Positions 51,233 to 60,513 of a stretch of DNA of 64,000 nucleotides are shown here, piece after piece; position 1 is the first letter of the stretch, and every line of letters starts with the position of its first letter. A model generated the notes under the pieces. The model was not told where the DNA came from, searched no databases, and saw only the letters and a program-made list of their open reading frames with translations. Origin of the DNA: Fibrobacter sp. UBA4223 (GTDB lineage: Bacteria > Fibrobacterota > Fibrobacteria > Fibrobacterales > Fibrobacteraceae); the NCBI GenBank assembly GCA_002382975.1, contig DFTB01000010.1, positions 50,271 to 114,270 of the forward strand. The letters are read 5' to 3'. The translations under genes and the position numbers were made by a program.

Positions 51233-53188
51233 CTACTCTTTTACGGCATCCAGAAGAACATTGGCCGTTGCTACGCAGCGGACGGCGTAGCCATAGCTCT
51301 TTAGGTAGGTCTGATTCTTTGCCCCACTTGTGGAAAGATACCACATGTATGCATTACTTTTGTCTATATCTGTTGATGTCCAGTAACGGGCGTATGCATC
51401 GCCCTTATAAGAAGAGCCCCATTCTCCGGTAGGTATGGCGCTGAATCCAGAAGTATTTCCGCAAGTTTTTCCCCATTCTCCGGTTTCGGCCATCAGGGCG
51501 TCGGCACTTCCGCAGATTCCGTTGAGCCATTGGCTGTTTGCCATCAGCTCTTCCATCTGCTCGTTGGAGGGCAACGTCCAACCTTCCGGGCAGGCAAGGT
51601 TGGCCGCATCAAAGGTGTATAGGCGTCCTCTTTGTACGCAGTTGTCGTTGTCGGGGCACTTGATTCCGTCTGGATACTGCTCTAGTGGCCCGCCGAATCG
51701 AAGGTCGTCGACCATCCAGATTAGTCCTGCGATTTTTGCAACCCGGTAGGTCATGCCATCGCGTGTGTCTGTAAAGGCATTGCAGTCCTCGCAATCAGTT
51801 GCCTTTGTGATTTCGTGATCATAGGTGTAAATCTTGCTAGAAGAGGACTGCTCTTGGGAAGATGAGGATAGAGTTTCTGAAGAACTAGAGGACCCTTGCA
51901 AAGAAGATGACGACGAGGATTCTGAGGAATTAGACGGACCTGAGGAGTGTTTCCATTCCTTCACTTCGGTCAGTTTTACCGTGCCGTCGGCAACGCAGCG
52001 GATGGCGTATCCGTAATCTTTCTGATAGGTTTGGGTCTTCAATCCTTTCAAATCGCCCAGGTACCATTCGTAGGCGCTTTGGATATCGTATTCTGTAGAG
52101 GTCCAGTAGCGAGCATACCCGTCCATCCTGGTGTAGTCGTGGTTGAATTCTCCTGTGGGCACGGCAGAGAATCCGTAGGTGTCGTAGCCTGGGTAGTCCC
52201 AACCCTCGACAGCCCTCATATAGACTTCGTTATTGAAATAGGTTTCGTTGTTCCTGTTGACGTTGATGTAGTCGTAAAGTTTTTGCCATTCCCTGTGTTC
52301 GGGTATATGGAATCCCTTGGGGCATACGCCTCTGTGGGGGTATTTTATTTTTGTGCCGCATGATTTCCAAAGCATGCAGTCCGTGTCATCCATGGCCGCT
52401 GCAAAGGAATATAGATAGCCGGTTTCCTTGCAGTTGTCCTTCTTATTGCACTTGATGTAGTAAGCGAGTTGCAATTCCGGGTCGTAGTAGCGTAGGTCTT
52501 CGGACATCCAGACCATGCCATCAATTTCTGTGACGCGGTAGATGTTACCATCTCGGGAATCCACGAAGGCGTTACACTCCTCGCAGGTTTTTATGATACC
52601 GCTAGGGGTCGTGGAGTGGCTATCCTGTGAATCAGGGCTGTCGTCTGAAGATTCTGAAGACTGGGCTTCGGTGATTGAACTAGAAGATTCTTGTTGATTC
52701 TTTGGAACGATGTTGCGGTAAAGGCTTTTTCCGTCTTCGACTTTGCAAAGGCAATCGTCAAGATTGCGCTCATTTGCATCTGCGACCATAGGCGCCAAAT
52801 CCCCGTCGGTCCCCAACTTGTATGTGCAACCCGAAATTTGGACCCAGATATTCATGTATTTCTGTTCGGTAATGATCTTGATGTTGTAGCGATTCTTGGC
52901 CTTGTCGTATTCAGCAGAAGTGCATCTTGCGTAGAACGACAGCTTATAAGCCATATATTCGGTAAGCTGATCGCAGATGTGTTCTGCTATAAAGTCATTG
53001 CGGTCGAGGCTGGTGGACCAAGTGGCACTTTCGTCTATGTCGAACTGCTCATTACAGCGGGCGGCAAATTCTGCCTCTGTGGGGCCAGAAGAACTGGAAA
53101 AGTCTTCTGCGGAAGAACCCGAATCTCCACCGCAGGCGCTCAAGCAAAGGGTGCCAAGAATTGCTGTTGCCACTAACAGGTTTTTCAT
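51233..53188 (-). CDS. Lipoprotein with two FISUMP domains
   Basis: A 651-residue lipoprotein, Cys19 in LSACGG, followed by a Ser-rich segment. Residues about 35-165 are a short unique domain. Two FISUMP domains (about 200-405 and 460-645) are joined by a Ser-rich linker with several runs of five Ser. Each has the opening DSRDGNIYRV / DTRDGMTYRV, W-M-S/V-D-L-R, CPKGFHIPEHREW / CPEGWTLPSNEQM, YGFSAVPTGE-like and final IRCVAD / VRCVATA. Both FISUMP domains begin with a CEECNAF / CEDCNAF segment not seen in the other copies of this window. Surface location is inferred. Confidence 0.87.
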   Translation of the reverse strand: MKNLLVATAILGTLCLSACGGDSGSSAEDFSSSSGPTEAEFAARCNEQFDIDESATWSTSLDRNDFIAEHICDQLTEYMAYKLSFYARCTSAEYDKAKNRYNIKIITEQKYMNIWVQISGCTYKLGTDGDLAPMVADANERNLDDCLCKVEDGKSLYRNIVPKNQQESSSSITEAQSSESSDDSPDSQDSHSTTPSGIIKTCEECNAFVDSRDGNIYRVTEIDGMVWMSEDLRYYDPELQLAYYIKCNKKDNCKETGYLYSFAAAMDDTDCMLWKSCGTKIKYPHRGVCPKGFHIPEHREWQKLYDYINVNRNNETYFNNEVYMRAVEGWDYPGYDTYGFSAVPTGEFNHDYTRMDGYARYWTSTEYDIQSAYEWYLGDLKGLKTQTYQKDYGYAIRCVADGTVKLTEVKEWKHSSGPSNSSESSSSSSLQGSSSSSETLSSSSQEQSSSSKIYTYDHEITKATDCEDCNAFTDTRDGMTYRVAKIAGLIWMVDDLRFGGPLEQYPDGIKCPDNDNCVQRGRLYTFDAANLACPEGWTLPSNEQMEELMANSQWLNGICGSADALMAETGEWGKTCGNTSGFSAIPTGEWGSSYKGDAYARYWTSTDIDKSNAYMWYLSTSGAKNQTYLKSYGYAVRCVATANVLLDAVKE

Positions 53189-53218
53189 CTTCTTGTTTCT
53201 CCAAAAAATTTCAAAACT

Positions 53219-56200
53219 TTACTGCCAACTGTTCAGGAATCCCATGCCCAAGTTGAAGCGGATGCGGGTGGGTGCGAACCTTTTGGGAATCAGGGGCAGG
53301 TCGATGGGGTTTAGCTTGTTGCCATCTCCGTCTTCTTCGCCGATGCGGTCCAGGGCCCGGGCGAATGTAAGGGACATGTCCACCGGGATGCTTTCGAAAA
53401 GTTTGTTGGACCATCGGATGCCAAAACCTGCGGAGCGGTCCCAGAATCCGTGCTTGGTGAAATTGTCGGAGTTGTTCCACTTGCCGTTCCATGCGGCTCC
53501 CGCCTGGGCGAACACGTCAAGGTACAAATCCCTTGTGCTGAAAATCCACAGGCGCTTGCGCCAGTCGTCGTAGACGGGGAACAGGTAGTGGATTTCTGCT
53601 ATGGCAGTCTTGGTGCCTGAGCGGGTGTAGCTTTCGTTGCTACGCACGTAGGGGTAGCCTTCCAGGAATACGGCGTTGTAGTAGTAAGAATCCAGGGTAT
53701 CTTCCTTGGCGTCGGTACTCCAGTTGAAGATCCCGCCCAGCTTGCCTCCAGCGGCAAGCCGTGCGCCCGTTAGGGGGCTCTGGACAGACCCGTAAAGGTT
53801 CAGGTCCACCTGGTGGATGTTGAAATTCCTGTAACGGGGCTTGATGGAGCCGCTTTCGGTGACGTAGAAACTTTCGGCGAAGGTGCCCGGCCTGTACAGG
53901 TCGCTGTTGGAATACTGGTAAGTGACGACGGCGCCATTCCCCTGACCGCTGATTCCCGAACCGTCTTCGCCTTCGTGGTCGCCGTACAGTCCGAAGGTGG
54001 CGAGGGCGCTTATCCGCTTGTGGTAAGTCCAGGAGAAATCGTCTTCGTACAGGTTGAAATCCGCCCAGTCGTAGCCCAGGGCCACCTGCAAGGTGTCGAT
54101 GGACTTGAACAGGCTGTAGCCAGCCATGCCCGCCACGGCCTGCTGGGAAATGGCGTAGTGGTTGAACCCGAGGGAGTCTCCGCCGTGGGCGCGCACGTCT
54201 TCGTAACGGACGGTATCCCTGCTGGTGTAGTTGGCGTAGCTGTAGTTGATTCCAAGGTCAAGAGGTGTGCTCCTGTTGAGCCAGCTTACAAAGAATTCTT
54301 TTTCTTGCTCGGGATTCAGGCCGTCGGCGTTGATGTAGTCGATGCCCTTGCCCAGCTCAAGCAGTAGCCCCAGCTGCACGACGTTTTTCTTGAGAGGATC
54401 GCTGAGGATTGCCAAGAGCCCAAGCTTCGCCTTGCGTTGGCCTTCGCCGAATACGGTCAGGTCCGGGGCGTTCTCGTTGAAACTCAGGAGGGGCACGAAC
54501 AGCGGTATAAAGGGGATGGGATGGTAGTCCTGTTCGCCTCCGGCCAGCTCCCGCGACTCCAGAGGGATGAACTTCTTTTCGGGCCTCAGGGGGCTTCCGC
54601 GCAGCACGATGGGGGCGGGCGTTTTTTTCGTGGAGTCGGCGGCTTGTGCGCTGGTCAGAGATTGTGCAATTTGAGCGCTGGTCAGGGAACTTGCAGCCAC
54701 CTTGACCTTCAGGGTGTCCCGCATTTCAATCTGGAAGGTGCTGTCCCGTTCGGCAAGGACCGCTTCTGGCGTGCACAGGCGATCTTCTGGCGGGCATACG
54801 CTCCAGAGGGTGTCCGGCACGGTGACGGTAGAGTCCCGATAGGTCACGACGACACTGTCGACGGTCACGCTATCCGGAACTGCATCGCGGTAGGGCAGTT
54901 TGTAAAGGGAAAATCCGTCCTGGTCGTATTGCGTAAAGTACAGCGTGTCGTGCCCGAGGGTTGGGGTGAAGGCACCGCCCACTACGTTGGTGAGGGGCCG
55001 CTCCGCCCCGGTGGTAAGATCCTTCTCTATCAGGTTGAAAATGCCGTTCCGGTTGCTGGCGAATACAATCTTTTCGTTGGAGAGCCAGTTGCCGTCCCGT
55101 TCGTCAAAGAGGGTGTCGCTTACGGTCTTGAAATTCTTTCCGTCACTGTCGATGATGGCAAGTCCCCGGTGCACGTCGTCAAAGAATCCGAAGAGAATCC
55201 GCTTGCCGTCTGGGCTCACCTTCGGACTGTAGATGTTGAAGTAGCGGAGCTTGCCGTCTGGGACGTATAGGTCAACAGGGTCCTCGGCAGAGAGTTCGCC
55301 GAAGTCGGCGTTGAAAGGAACCTTGCTCAGGATGAATCGGGTGCTTTCGCCATCTCGGCGGGCAAAGACCAGGAATTTACCGTTGGGGTCGAAGGCGGGG
55401 AACACCGCGTTGGCCAGGTGGGTCAAGAAATGTTCGTTCTTGCTGGTGTCACTTAGGGCGATGTCGAAGTGGGCGCGACCGTTCCGGTCCCGGTTCTTGA
55501 AAGAGACGTAGGCGAGGATAGGCCCACGCAGGCTGTCTTCGTACACGTCGATACCCTTGTCGAACCAGGGTTTCTTGGCGCGGAAACCGGACTGGGCGTA
55601 GTCCGAAATGTCGATGGGGTTCGTGTCGGCGCTGTCGCTTGCGTCCTTTTCGATGGCGATGTTTCCGATTTCAACTCCCGCGACGGTGTCTCTCGTCTCA
55701 CTAACCGGCATCTTGAACACCGCTCCGTCGAACCAGGCTCCGCCGAAGTTTGAAACTCCGTAGAGGTTTCCGCCAGCCACCACGGGAAAGTCCTGCCAGA
55801 AGGCGTTCTCGGTCATCTTGGTTCCTTCCACCAGGGGGCCGAGAGAATCTTTTTGCGCCTGGTAGTGTTCCGTAATCTCTTTTTTCCAGGCCTCGTACAG
55901 GTCGTCTTCTGAAACGCCCAGCACTTTTTCCAGAGCGCCGGAGAGGGTTACCCGATAGGGCTTGGATAGTTCCTTCCAGATTTTCGGGATGGCGTCTTCG
56001 CCGTACTTTTTGGCGATGTAGCGCACCAGGCTAAAGCCCTGGGTGTAGGGGCCAAGTTCTGCCTCCAGGGAGTTGTCCGAAAAATCGTGCATATAGGTGA
56101 GCGGCATCAGATCGTCGTTCAGGGCTGCCGTACGGAGCAACATGTCTCGGTGGGTGTCCCAGGCGTCAAAGCCCATGCGGCTGGATTCGAACTGGGCGGT

Positions 56201-56716
56201 ACCTTCGGCAAACCACAGGGGCTGCAGGGTAAAGGGGAGCATGGTGGCAAAGTCGCTGATGGTGCGCTCGTTGTAGTAGTCGGTGTAGCTGAACTGGAAC
56301 CCGTACAGGTTCGGCGGCAGCTTGGAGGCGCTTTCGATGCTCACCAGGTGGCTGAATTCGTGGGTCACCACGTCGGCGACCCAGCCGTGGCTGCTCCTGA
56401 TCTTGAAATCCCAGTTGGTAAGCCACAGGTTGATGGAATTTTCTGCCGGTATGGCGGCCCCGTTGCTGAACAGCGCATTGTTCAGTACGGCGCTTATACG
56501 GGGGAGTGGTTTGTTGTAGCGGTTGACTACGGAATCATAGACAGCCTCGGCATAGGTCGCTACCGCAGAGGCATGTTCCGAGTATTCGGCGGGGTAGATA
56601 AACTGAAAATGTTCCGTGCCTGCGGTTTTCCAGTCGATATGGCTCTGGTTGCCGTAAAAACCGGCCGCCAGTGCGGCACCTGTAAAAAACAGCAAGGTGC
56701 GTAAACCCGAAAACAT
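53219..56716 (-). CDS. Exported HEXXH metalloprotease-like, beta-propeller and barrel protein
   Basis: About 1165 residues. Signal peptide (MFSGLRTLLFFTGAALAAG). Residues about 25-290 resemble peptidase MA/M48-like gluzincins: THEFSHLVSI with HEFSH at 119-123 and a downstream LWFAEGTAQFE that could supply the third ligand. Then about 300 residues of TolB/PD40-type propeller blades (FPAFDPNGKFLVFARRDG; YSPKVSPDGKRILFGFFDD; NEKIVFASNRNGIFNLIEKD), a low-complexity Ala/Ser/Thr part, and a C-terminal 450-residue region like a BamA/surface-antigen barrel ending LNLGMGFLNSWQ. The start at ATG 56716 lies in the loop of a small hairpin (ACCCGA-AAACA-TCGGGT). Outer-membrane location inferred. Confidence 0.75.
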   Translation of the reverse strand: MFSGLRTLLFFTGAALAAGFYGNQSHIDWKTAGTEHFQFIYPAEYSEHASAVATYAEAVYDSVVNRYNKPLPRISAVLNNALFSNGAAIPAENSINLWLTNWDFKIRSSHGWVADVVTHEFSHLVSIESASKLPPNLYGFQFSYTDYYNERTISDFATMLPFTLQPLWFAEGTAQFESSRMGFDAWDTHRDMLLRTAALNDDLMPLTYMHDFSDNSLEAELGPYTQGFSLVRYIAKKYGEDAIPKIWKELSKPYRVTLSGALEKVLGVSEDDLYEAWKKEITEHYQAQKDSLGPLVEGTKMTENAFWQDFPVVAGGNLYGVSNFGGAWFDGAVFKMPVSETRDTVAGVEIGNIAIEKDASDSADTNPIDISDYAQSGFRAKKPWFDKGIDVYEDSLRGPILAYVSFKNRDRNGRAHFDIALSDTSKNEHFLTHLANAVFPAFDPNGKFLVFARRDGESTRFILSKVPFNADFGELSAEDPVDLYVPDGKLRYFNIYSPKVSPDGKRILFGFFDDVHRGLAIIDSDGKNFKTVSDTLFDERDGNWLSNEKIVFASNRNGIFNLIEKDLTTGAERPLTNVVGGAFTPTLGHDTLYFTQYDQDGFSLYKLPYRDAVPDSVTVDSVVVTYRDSTVTVPDTLWSVCPPEDRLCTPEAVLAERDSTFQIEMRDTLKVKVAASSLTSAQIAQSLTSAQAADSTKKTPAPIVLRGSPLRPEKKFIPLESRELAGGEQDYHPIPFIPLFVPLLSFNENAPDLTVFGEGQRKAKLGLLAILSDPLKKNVVQLGLLLELGKGIDYINADGLNPEQEKEFFVSWLNRSTPLDLGINYSYANYTSRDTVRYEDVRAHGGDSLGFNHYAISQQAVAGMAGYSLFKSIDTLQVALGYDWADFNLYEDDFSWTYHKRISALATFGLYGDHEGEDGSGISGQGNGAVVTYQYSNSDLYRPGTFAESFYVTESGSIKPRYRNFNIHQVDLNLYGSVQSPLTGARLAAGGKLGGIFNWSTDAKEDTLDSYYYNAVFLEGYPYVRSNESYTRSGTKTAIAEIHYLFPVYDDWRKRLWIFSTRDLYLDVFAQAGAAWNGKWNNSDNFTKHGFWDRSAGFGIRWSNKLFESIPVDMSLTFARALDRIGEEDGDGNKLNPIDLPLIPKRFAPTRIRFNLGMGFLNSWQ

Positions 56717-56740
56717 CGGGTACAATTTAGGAATTTAGAG

Positions 56741-56769
56741 ACAAGAAAACCACCTGATGGCTCAGGTGG
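56741..56769 (-). terminator. Intrinsic terminator of the GH5 lipoprotein gene
   Basis: On the minus strand CCACCTGA-GCCA-TCAGGTGG followed by TTTTCTTGT. It separates the cellulase-type gene from the propeller/barrel gene downstream. Confidence 0.85.
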
Positions 56770-56821
56770 CTTGTAAAACATTTGCTGAGTAAGGCGGTTC
56801 CCTTGAAAAACCGTGTCGCCC

Positions 56822-58738
56822 TTACGGTGTGGGCTTGGTGAGTCCCATGGCCTTGTCGAGACCTTCGACAAGCTTGCCGCCCCTGATGACCTCGAATCCG
56901 CCGGTGTAGCCCCAGTGGGTCCAGGGTATTTGCAGGGTGTCGCAGATTTCGCGCATGGCGGTCAGGTAGTTCAGACGGTCCTGGGCAGTAGAGCGCAGGT
57001 TGTAGGCACCGAACTCGTTGATGATGACAGGAACCTTGTTCTTGACGGCCCAGGCCTTTGCGGTGTAAATCGTGTTCAGCATGGCCTCCTTGTTGCCGGT
57101 CTTGTAGTAGTTCAGCACGTTGGACTTGACCCAGCTAGGAGTGGTGCTGGAGAGTCCGAGTTCGGAGGAGTATTCGGGCCATTTCGTCTTGTCGTAGGGG
57201 AAGGGGATGTTCTTGAGGTCCTTAGTTTCGCTCCAGCTTGCGCCCTGGTGGGTAAACACGAAGGGCTCGTAGGAGTGGATGACATAGACGATGTTGTCGT
57301 CGGTAAAGGGGGTGCGACCGGCTAGCTTGGTGATGGAGTACCATTCCACGTCACCGAAAAGCAGGGTGTGTTTTTTGTCCACCGTGCGGATGGAGTCAAT
57401 AATCCCCTGTGCGGCTTCGGTCCATTGGGCGGCGGTCACCTTGCCGTTGCTCATGTCGGGCTCGTTCAGGAGTTCGTAGAAGATGTCTTCGCGCTCATTT
57501 GAGGCGAAGTGGGCAGCCACGGCCTTCCACACTTCGGCCATCATAACCTGGTAACGCTTGTTGCTTGCCGATGTTGCGTTGTAGCTGTTGTCGTATTCGT
57601 GGTAATCGATGGTCAGGGACATATTGTATTCCCTGGTCCATTCCACAAAGGAATCCAGCACGTTGAACAGGGTGTCCGAATCGATTTTCAGTTCGGTTTT
57701 TCCGGTGGCGTCCTTTACGAATTCGTCGCGGTTGAGGGTGTACTTGTCCAGGTCGATGGGCAGGCGTATGGCCTTGAATCCGTTTTCTGAAAGGATTTTA
57801 ATGTCGTTCTTGCCTACCTTAAAGGTTCCGTTGAACTTGCGGTTTTCTTCCAGCCAGTTGGTGAAGCTTACGCCCTTGTTCAGGTATTTCATGGCTTTCT
57901 TTTGCAGGTCGGTATCGATATTCAATTCGCCCAAGGTGACTTTGGGAATCACGGCGTCTTTGGGAACGATGTCGGGCTTGTTTTCTTCTGCTTTCGGAGG
58001 TTCGTTGTTGTTGGAGCCTCCATTGTCGGCGCCACTACCGCCAATCAGGTAGATGTCGTCAACGAATACGGAATCTTGGGTATCCGGGCCTTTGGCCTGG
58101 AAACTCACCTTGTTGATGTGGGCTGCATTGAAGGCTTTTGCTGCGCCCCAGCCTTCCTGCTTCATTTCGGCAAACTTCACCGTAACGGTGGTCCATTCCT
58201 TGCTTGTTGACGGGCATGACGAATAGTGGTCGCTGTCCGTAATGTCGGAAATTTCGATGTGTATGCAGTGGCTTCCGCCTTTGTAGCGGTATTGGACAGC
58301 GCTGTACTTGCTATAGTCCTCGCCTTGCGGCATGGCGACGCCCCATCCAACATAGGCATCGTATTCGTATCCACCTTTTTTCAGGGTGTACTTGACATTG
58401 AATGAAAACTTGCTGCCGTTGTCGCTCTTGGTGGGGGCGGGGTGGCCTTCCGAGTCCTTGGTTACTGTTTCGATGGTGGATTCGGCACCGCTTCCGGCAT
58501 CGTTGTAGACATACCAGAATTCACCCAAGGGGCTTTGGTTGTCGCCGTCCTCGAAATCGTCCACCAGGAGCTTTACTTCTGTTGCATTCTGAGTGGAATC
58601 GGCAGATGAATCGGCGGGAGTTTCTGGACCTGGAGCCGGTTTTTCCGAAACGCTTACGGTGTTGTCGCCATCGCATGCGGAAAAGCTCAGGGCAAAGGCA
58701 CAGGCCAGGGGGATAGTCAGCAATTTCTTTTTGGTCAT
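56822..58738 (-). CDS. GH5-family cellulase-type lipoprotein with CBM11-like module
   Basis: A 638-residue lipoprotein (Cys22 in SFSAC). After a Pro/Ser linker, residues about 55-235 look like a CBM11/CBM30-type beta-sandwich (LLVDDFEDGDNQSPLGEFWYVY; AVQYRYKGGSHCIHIEI; VFVDDIYLIGG). Residues about 290-630 are a glycoside hydrolase family 5 barrel: GFKAIRLPIDLD, MSLTIDYHEYDNSYN, ELLNEPD with acid/base E426, VIHSYEPFVFTHQG, and IINEFGAYN with nucleophile E575. It should cleave beta-1,4-glucan or a related polysaccharide at the cell surface, matching the cellulolytic lifestyle of Fibrobacter. GAGG precedes ATG. Confidence 0.92.
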   Translation of the reverse strand: MTKKKLLTIPLACAFALSFSACDGDNTVSVSEKPAPGPETPADSSADSTQNATEVKLLVDDFEDGDNQSPLGEFWYVYNDAGSGAESTIETVTKDSEGHPAPTKSDNGSKFSFNVKYTLKKGGYEYDAYVGWGVAMPQGEDYSKYSAVQYRYKGGSHCIHIEISDITDSDHYSSCPSTSKEWTTVTVKFAEMKQEGWGAAKAFNAAHINKVSFQAKGPDTQDSVFVDDIYLIGGSGADNGGSNNNEPPKAEENKPDIVPKDAVIPKVTLGELNIDTDLQKKAMKYLNKGVSFTNWLEENRKFNGTFKVGKNDIKILSENGFKAIRLPIDLDKYTLNRDEFVKDATGKTELKIDSDTLFNVLDSFVEWTREYNMSLTIDYHEYDNSYNATSASNKRYQVMMAEVWKAVAAHFASNEREDIFYELLNEPDMSNGKVTAAQWTEAAQGIIDSIRTVDKKHTLLFGDVEWYSITKLAGRTPFTDDNIVYVIHSYEPFVFTHQGASWSETKDLKNIPFPYDKTKWPEYSSELGLSSTTPSWVKSNVLNYYKTGNKEAMLNTIYTAKAWAVKNKVPVIINEFGAYNLRSTAQDRLNYLTAMREICDTLQIPWTHWGYTGGFEVIRGGKLVEGLDKAMGLTKPTP

Positions 58739-58830
58739 AAGAATCCTCTTTCCTTAATATACATAAAGTGTCCCTTATTATTTGCTTACTTTTAGAAAAG
58801 CCCCGTTTACGGGGGAAAACGGAAGGGTAT

Positions 58831-58899
58831 TTCGGAATTCAGATTTCGGATTTCAGGGTTGATTTAATTCCGAATTCCGAGTTCCGAACTCTGAATTGT
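58831..58899. repeat. Inverted heptamer arrays, CGGAATT type
   Basis: Left arm GGAATTC-AGATTTC-GGATTTC-AGGG; right arm starts AATTCCG-AATTCCG-AGTTCCG-AACTCTG. Seven-base period in both, opposite orientation, 5-10 bp apart. Located 30-100 bp before the nitroreductase-like gene. Confidence 0.75.
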
Positions 58900-58926
58900 T
58901 GTTGTCACATTTTCTACCTTTTGCCC

Positions 58927-60369
58927 GTGGCCTATTTCTCCGAAACATATCACGAGTCCATCAAGTATGGGCGGCAGGTGTCCGGCGACCCCGTTACCCT
59001 CCATTGGGAAAATTCTGGAAATGTTTCGAACCCCTATGCGGCAGGCAAGCGCTATGCCACCAACGGGGTCAAGGCGGGCCAACGGAAAAAGTCCGCCTCG
59101 GAGGACCTGTTCGAAATTACCCACTCCTCTTCCACCCTGCTGAACCGCCTCTTTACCCAGCTGCAGAATGACGTTTCTGCCGATGGACTGCACTCGGTGG
59201 GCGTTTACGCCTACATAAAGGGCCAGAGCGTTCCCGACGACCTTTACAAGTTTGATTACGAGACCCGTGAACTGGTGGCCTACCCCTGGGAAAATGCCAA
59301 GCTGAAAAAGACCCGCTTGGAGGCTTTGGTCAAGGCCTTTGCCGACGGAAACTTTATCGAAGAAGCTCCCATTACGCTGTTCTTTACGGCGCTGTTGGAC
59401 CGTGCCGTCTGGCGGTTCAAGGAAGCCGCCTACCACGAGCTGGAGCTGGACGTAGGCTCCTACGTGGGGTTGGCCTCCATTTCGGCCCGTTCTGCAGGAG
59501 CTATGGGTATTCCTCTCGGGAGCTTTGTGGATGCAGAAGTAGCCTACGCCTTGGATTTGGGGGTGAGTGAAATCCCTATGGCGGCGGTGGCTATAATGCC
59601 CAAGGCTCTGAAAAAGTATGAACTGGCCTCGCAGTTCGCCTATTCCAGCAGGGGAGAACTCCCTATGCAAGAAAATGCCGCCCTGAACCCCAGGGTGCGT
59701 GCCCGTTTCCTCTTGCAGAACAAGGCGGAGTGCATTACGGACCTGTCCAAGTGCGTCAAAGTTTTCAGGGTCCAGAACCAGGCTTTCGAAGGGGACGAAT
59801 TTCCCCTGACTCCGCAAAAATACCCCAACGAATTTTTCTTCAGGGAATACGACTTCTTGGGGCCGGGGGCTCTGGAACACAGACCCTTCAAACCCTGGAC
59901 CGCCTCCCTGGACGATTTTTCTACGCTGCTCCGCTGGATGGAAATCTGCACCCTGAATGCCTTCGGGGCGGGACTCCTGAAAATCTGGGTGGCTTGCTTT
60001 GACGTGTCCCTGGTCTATCAGGGAATTTACCGTTACCAGCCTTCGAAAAAATCCCTATACCTGCATGCCGGAAACTTGGAACGGGACGGCTTCTTGCAAG
60101 CGCACCTAGACGGGGGAAGTCCAAAAGATGCGGCCTTCGCGGTATTCTTTACGGTGGACCTGAAAGACGCCTGCAATATCATGGGGGACCGCGGCTACCG
60201 CTGCCTGAACATGAATGCGGGCTATGTGGCCGAGATGCTTCGCGAGTCTGCACGGAGTCTCGGCAAGTATGCTCGTCGGGAAACCTTCTTCTACGAAGAC
60301 GAACTCAAGCGTCTCATGAAGATTCCTGAAAGCGAAACCCTGCTCTGTGAAGTCCTGGTAGGGCGCTAG
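58927..60369 (+). CDS. Tandem SagB/ThcOx-type nitroreductase-like protein
   Basis: 480 residues from GTG 58927 (VAYFSETYHESIKYGRQ); upstream in-frame codons cross the heptamer arrays. Two nitroreductase-like halves can be seen. In the first, DRAVWRFKEAAYHELELDVGSYVGLASISARSAGAMGIPLG and ALDLGVSEIPMAAVAIMP. In the second, YRYQPSKKSLYLHA, NIMGDRGYRCLNMNAGYVAEMLRESARSLGKYARRETFFYEDELKRLMKIPE. This is the pattern of FMN-dependent SagB/ThcOx dehydrogenases that oxidise azoline rings of peptides. No YcaO cyclodehydratase or precursor peptide is near, so the substrate is open. Confidence 0.75.
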   Translation: MAYFSETYHESIKYGRQVSGDPVTLHWENSGNVSNPYAAGKRYATNGVKAGQRKKSASEDLFEITHSSSTLLNRLFTQLQNDVSADGLHSVGVYAYIKGQSVPDDLYKFDYETRELVAYPWENAKLKKTRLEALVKAFADGNFIEEAPITLFFTALLDRAVWRFKEAAYHELELDVGSYVGLASISARSAGAMGIPLGSFVDAEVAYALDLGVSEIPMAAVAIMPKALKKYELASQFAYSSRGELPMQENAALNPRVRARFLLQNKAECITDLSKCVKVFRVQNQAFEGDEFPLTPQKYPNEFFFREYDFLGPGALEHRPFKPWTASLDDFSTLLRWMEICTLNAFGAGLLKIWVACFDVSLVYQGIYRYQPSKKSLYLHAGNLERDGFLQAHLDGGSPKDAAFAVFFTVDLKDACNIMGDRGYRCLNMNAGYVAEMLRESARSLGKYARRETFFYEDELKRLMKIPESETLLCEVLVGR

Positions 60370-60449
60370 GCCGCTGCACTCGCGCCGTTCATTACAACGA
60401 AGAGACGGCGTCCGTTTTCAGATTAAAGCAATAATTCGTGAGCCGGAAC

Positions 60450-60513
60450 TCTCGAAAGGAAGGCGAGAGCATTGTCCTGGCCAGAGTGTAAGAACCACAG
60501 TCTAGGACAATGC
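60450..60513. other. Two hairpins at the 3' end of lrgB
   Basis: CTCTCG-AAAGGAAGG-CGAGAG (60450-60468 region) and GCATTGTCCT ... AGGACAATGC (60469-60478 with 60504-60513), the latter a perfect 10-bp stem that includes the lrgB stop codon. No U run follows on the minus strand, so it is not a standard terminator; it could protect mRNA ends. Confidence 0.45.
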
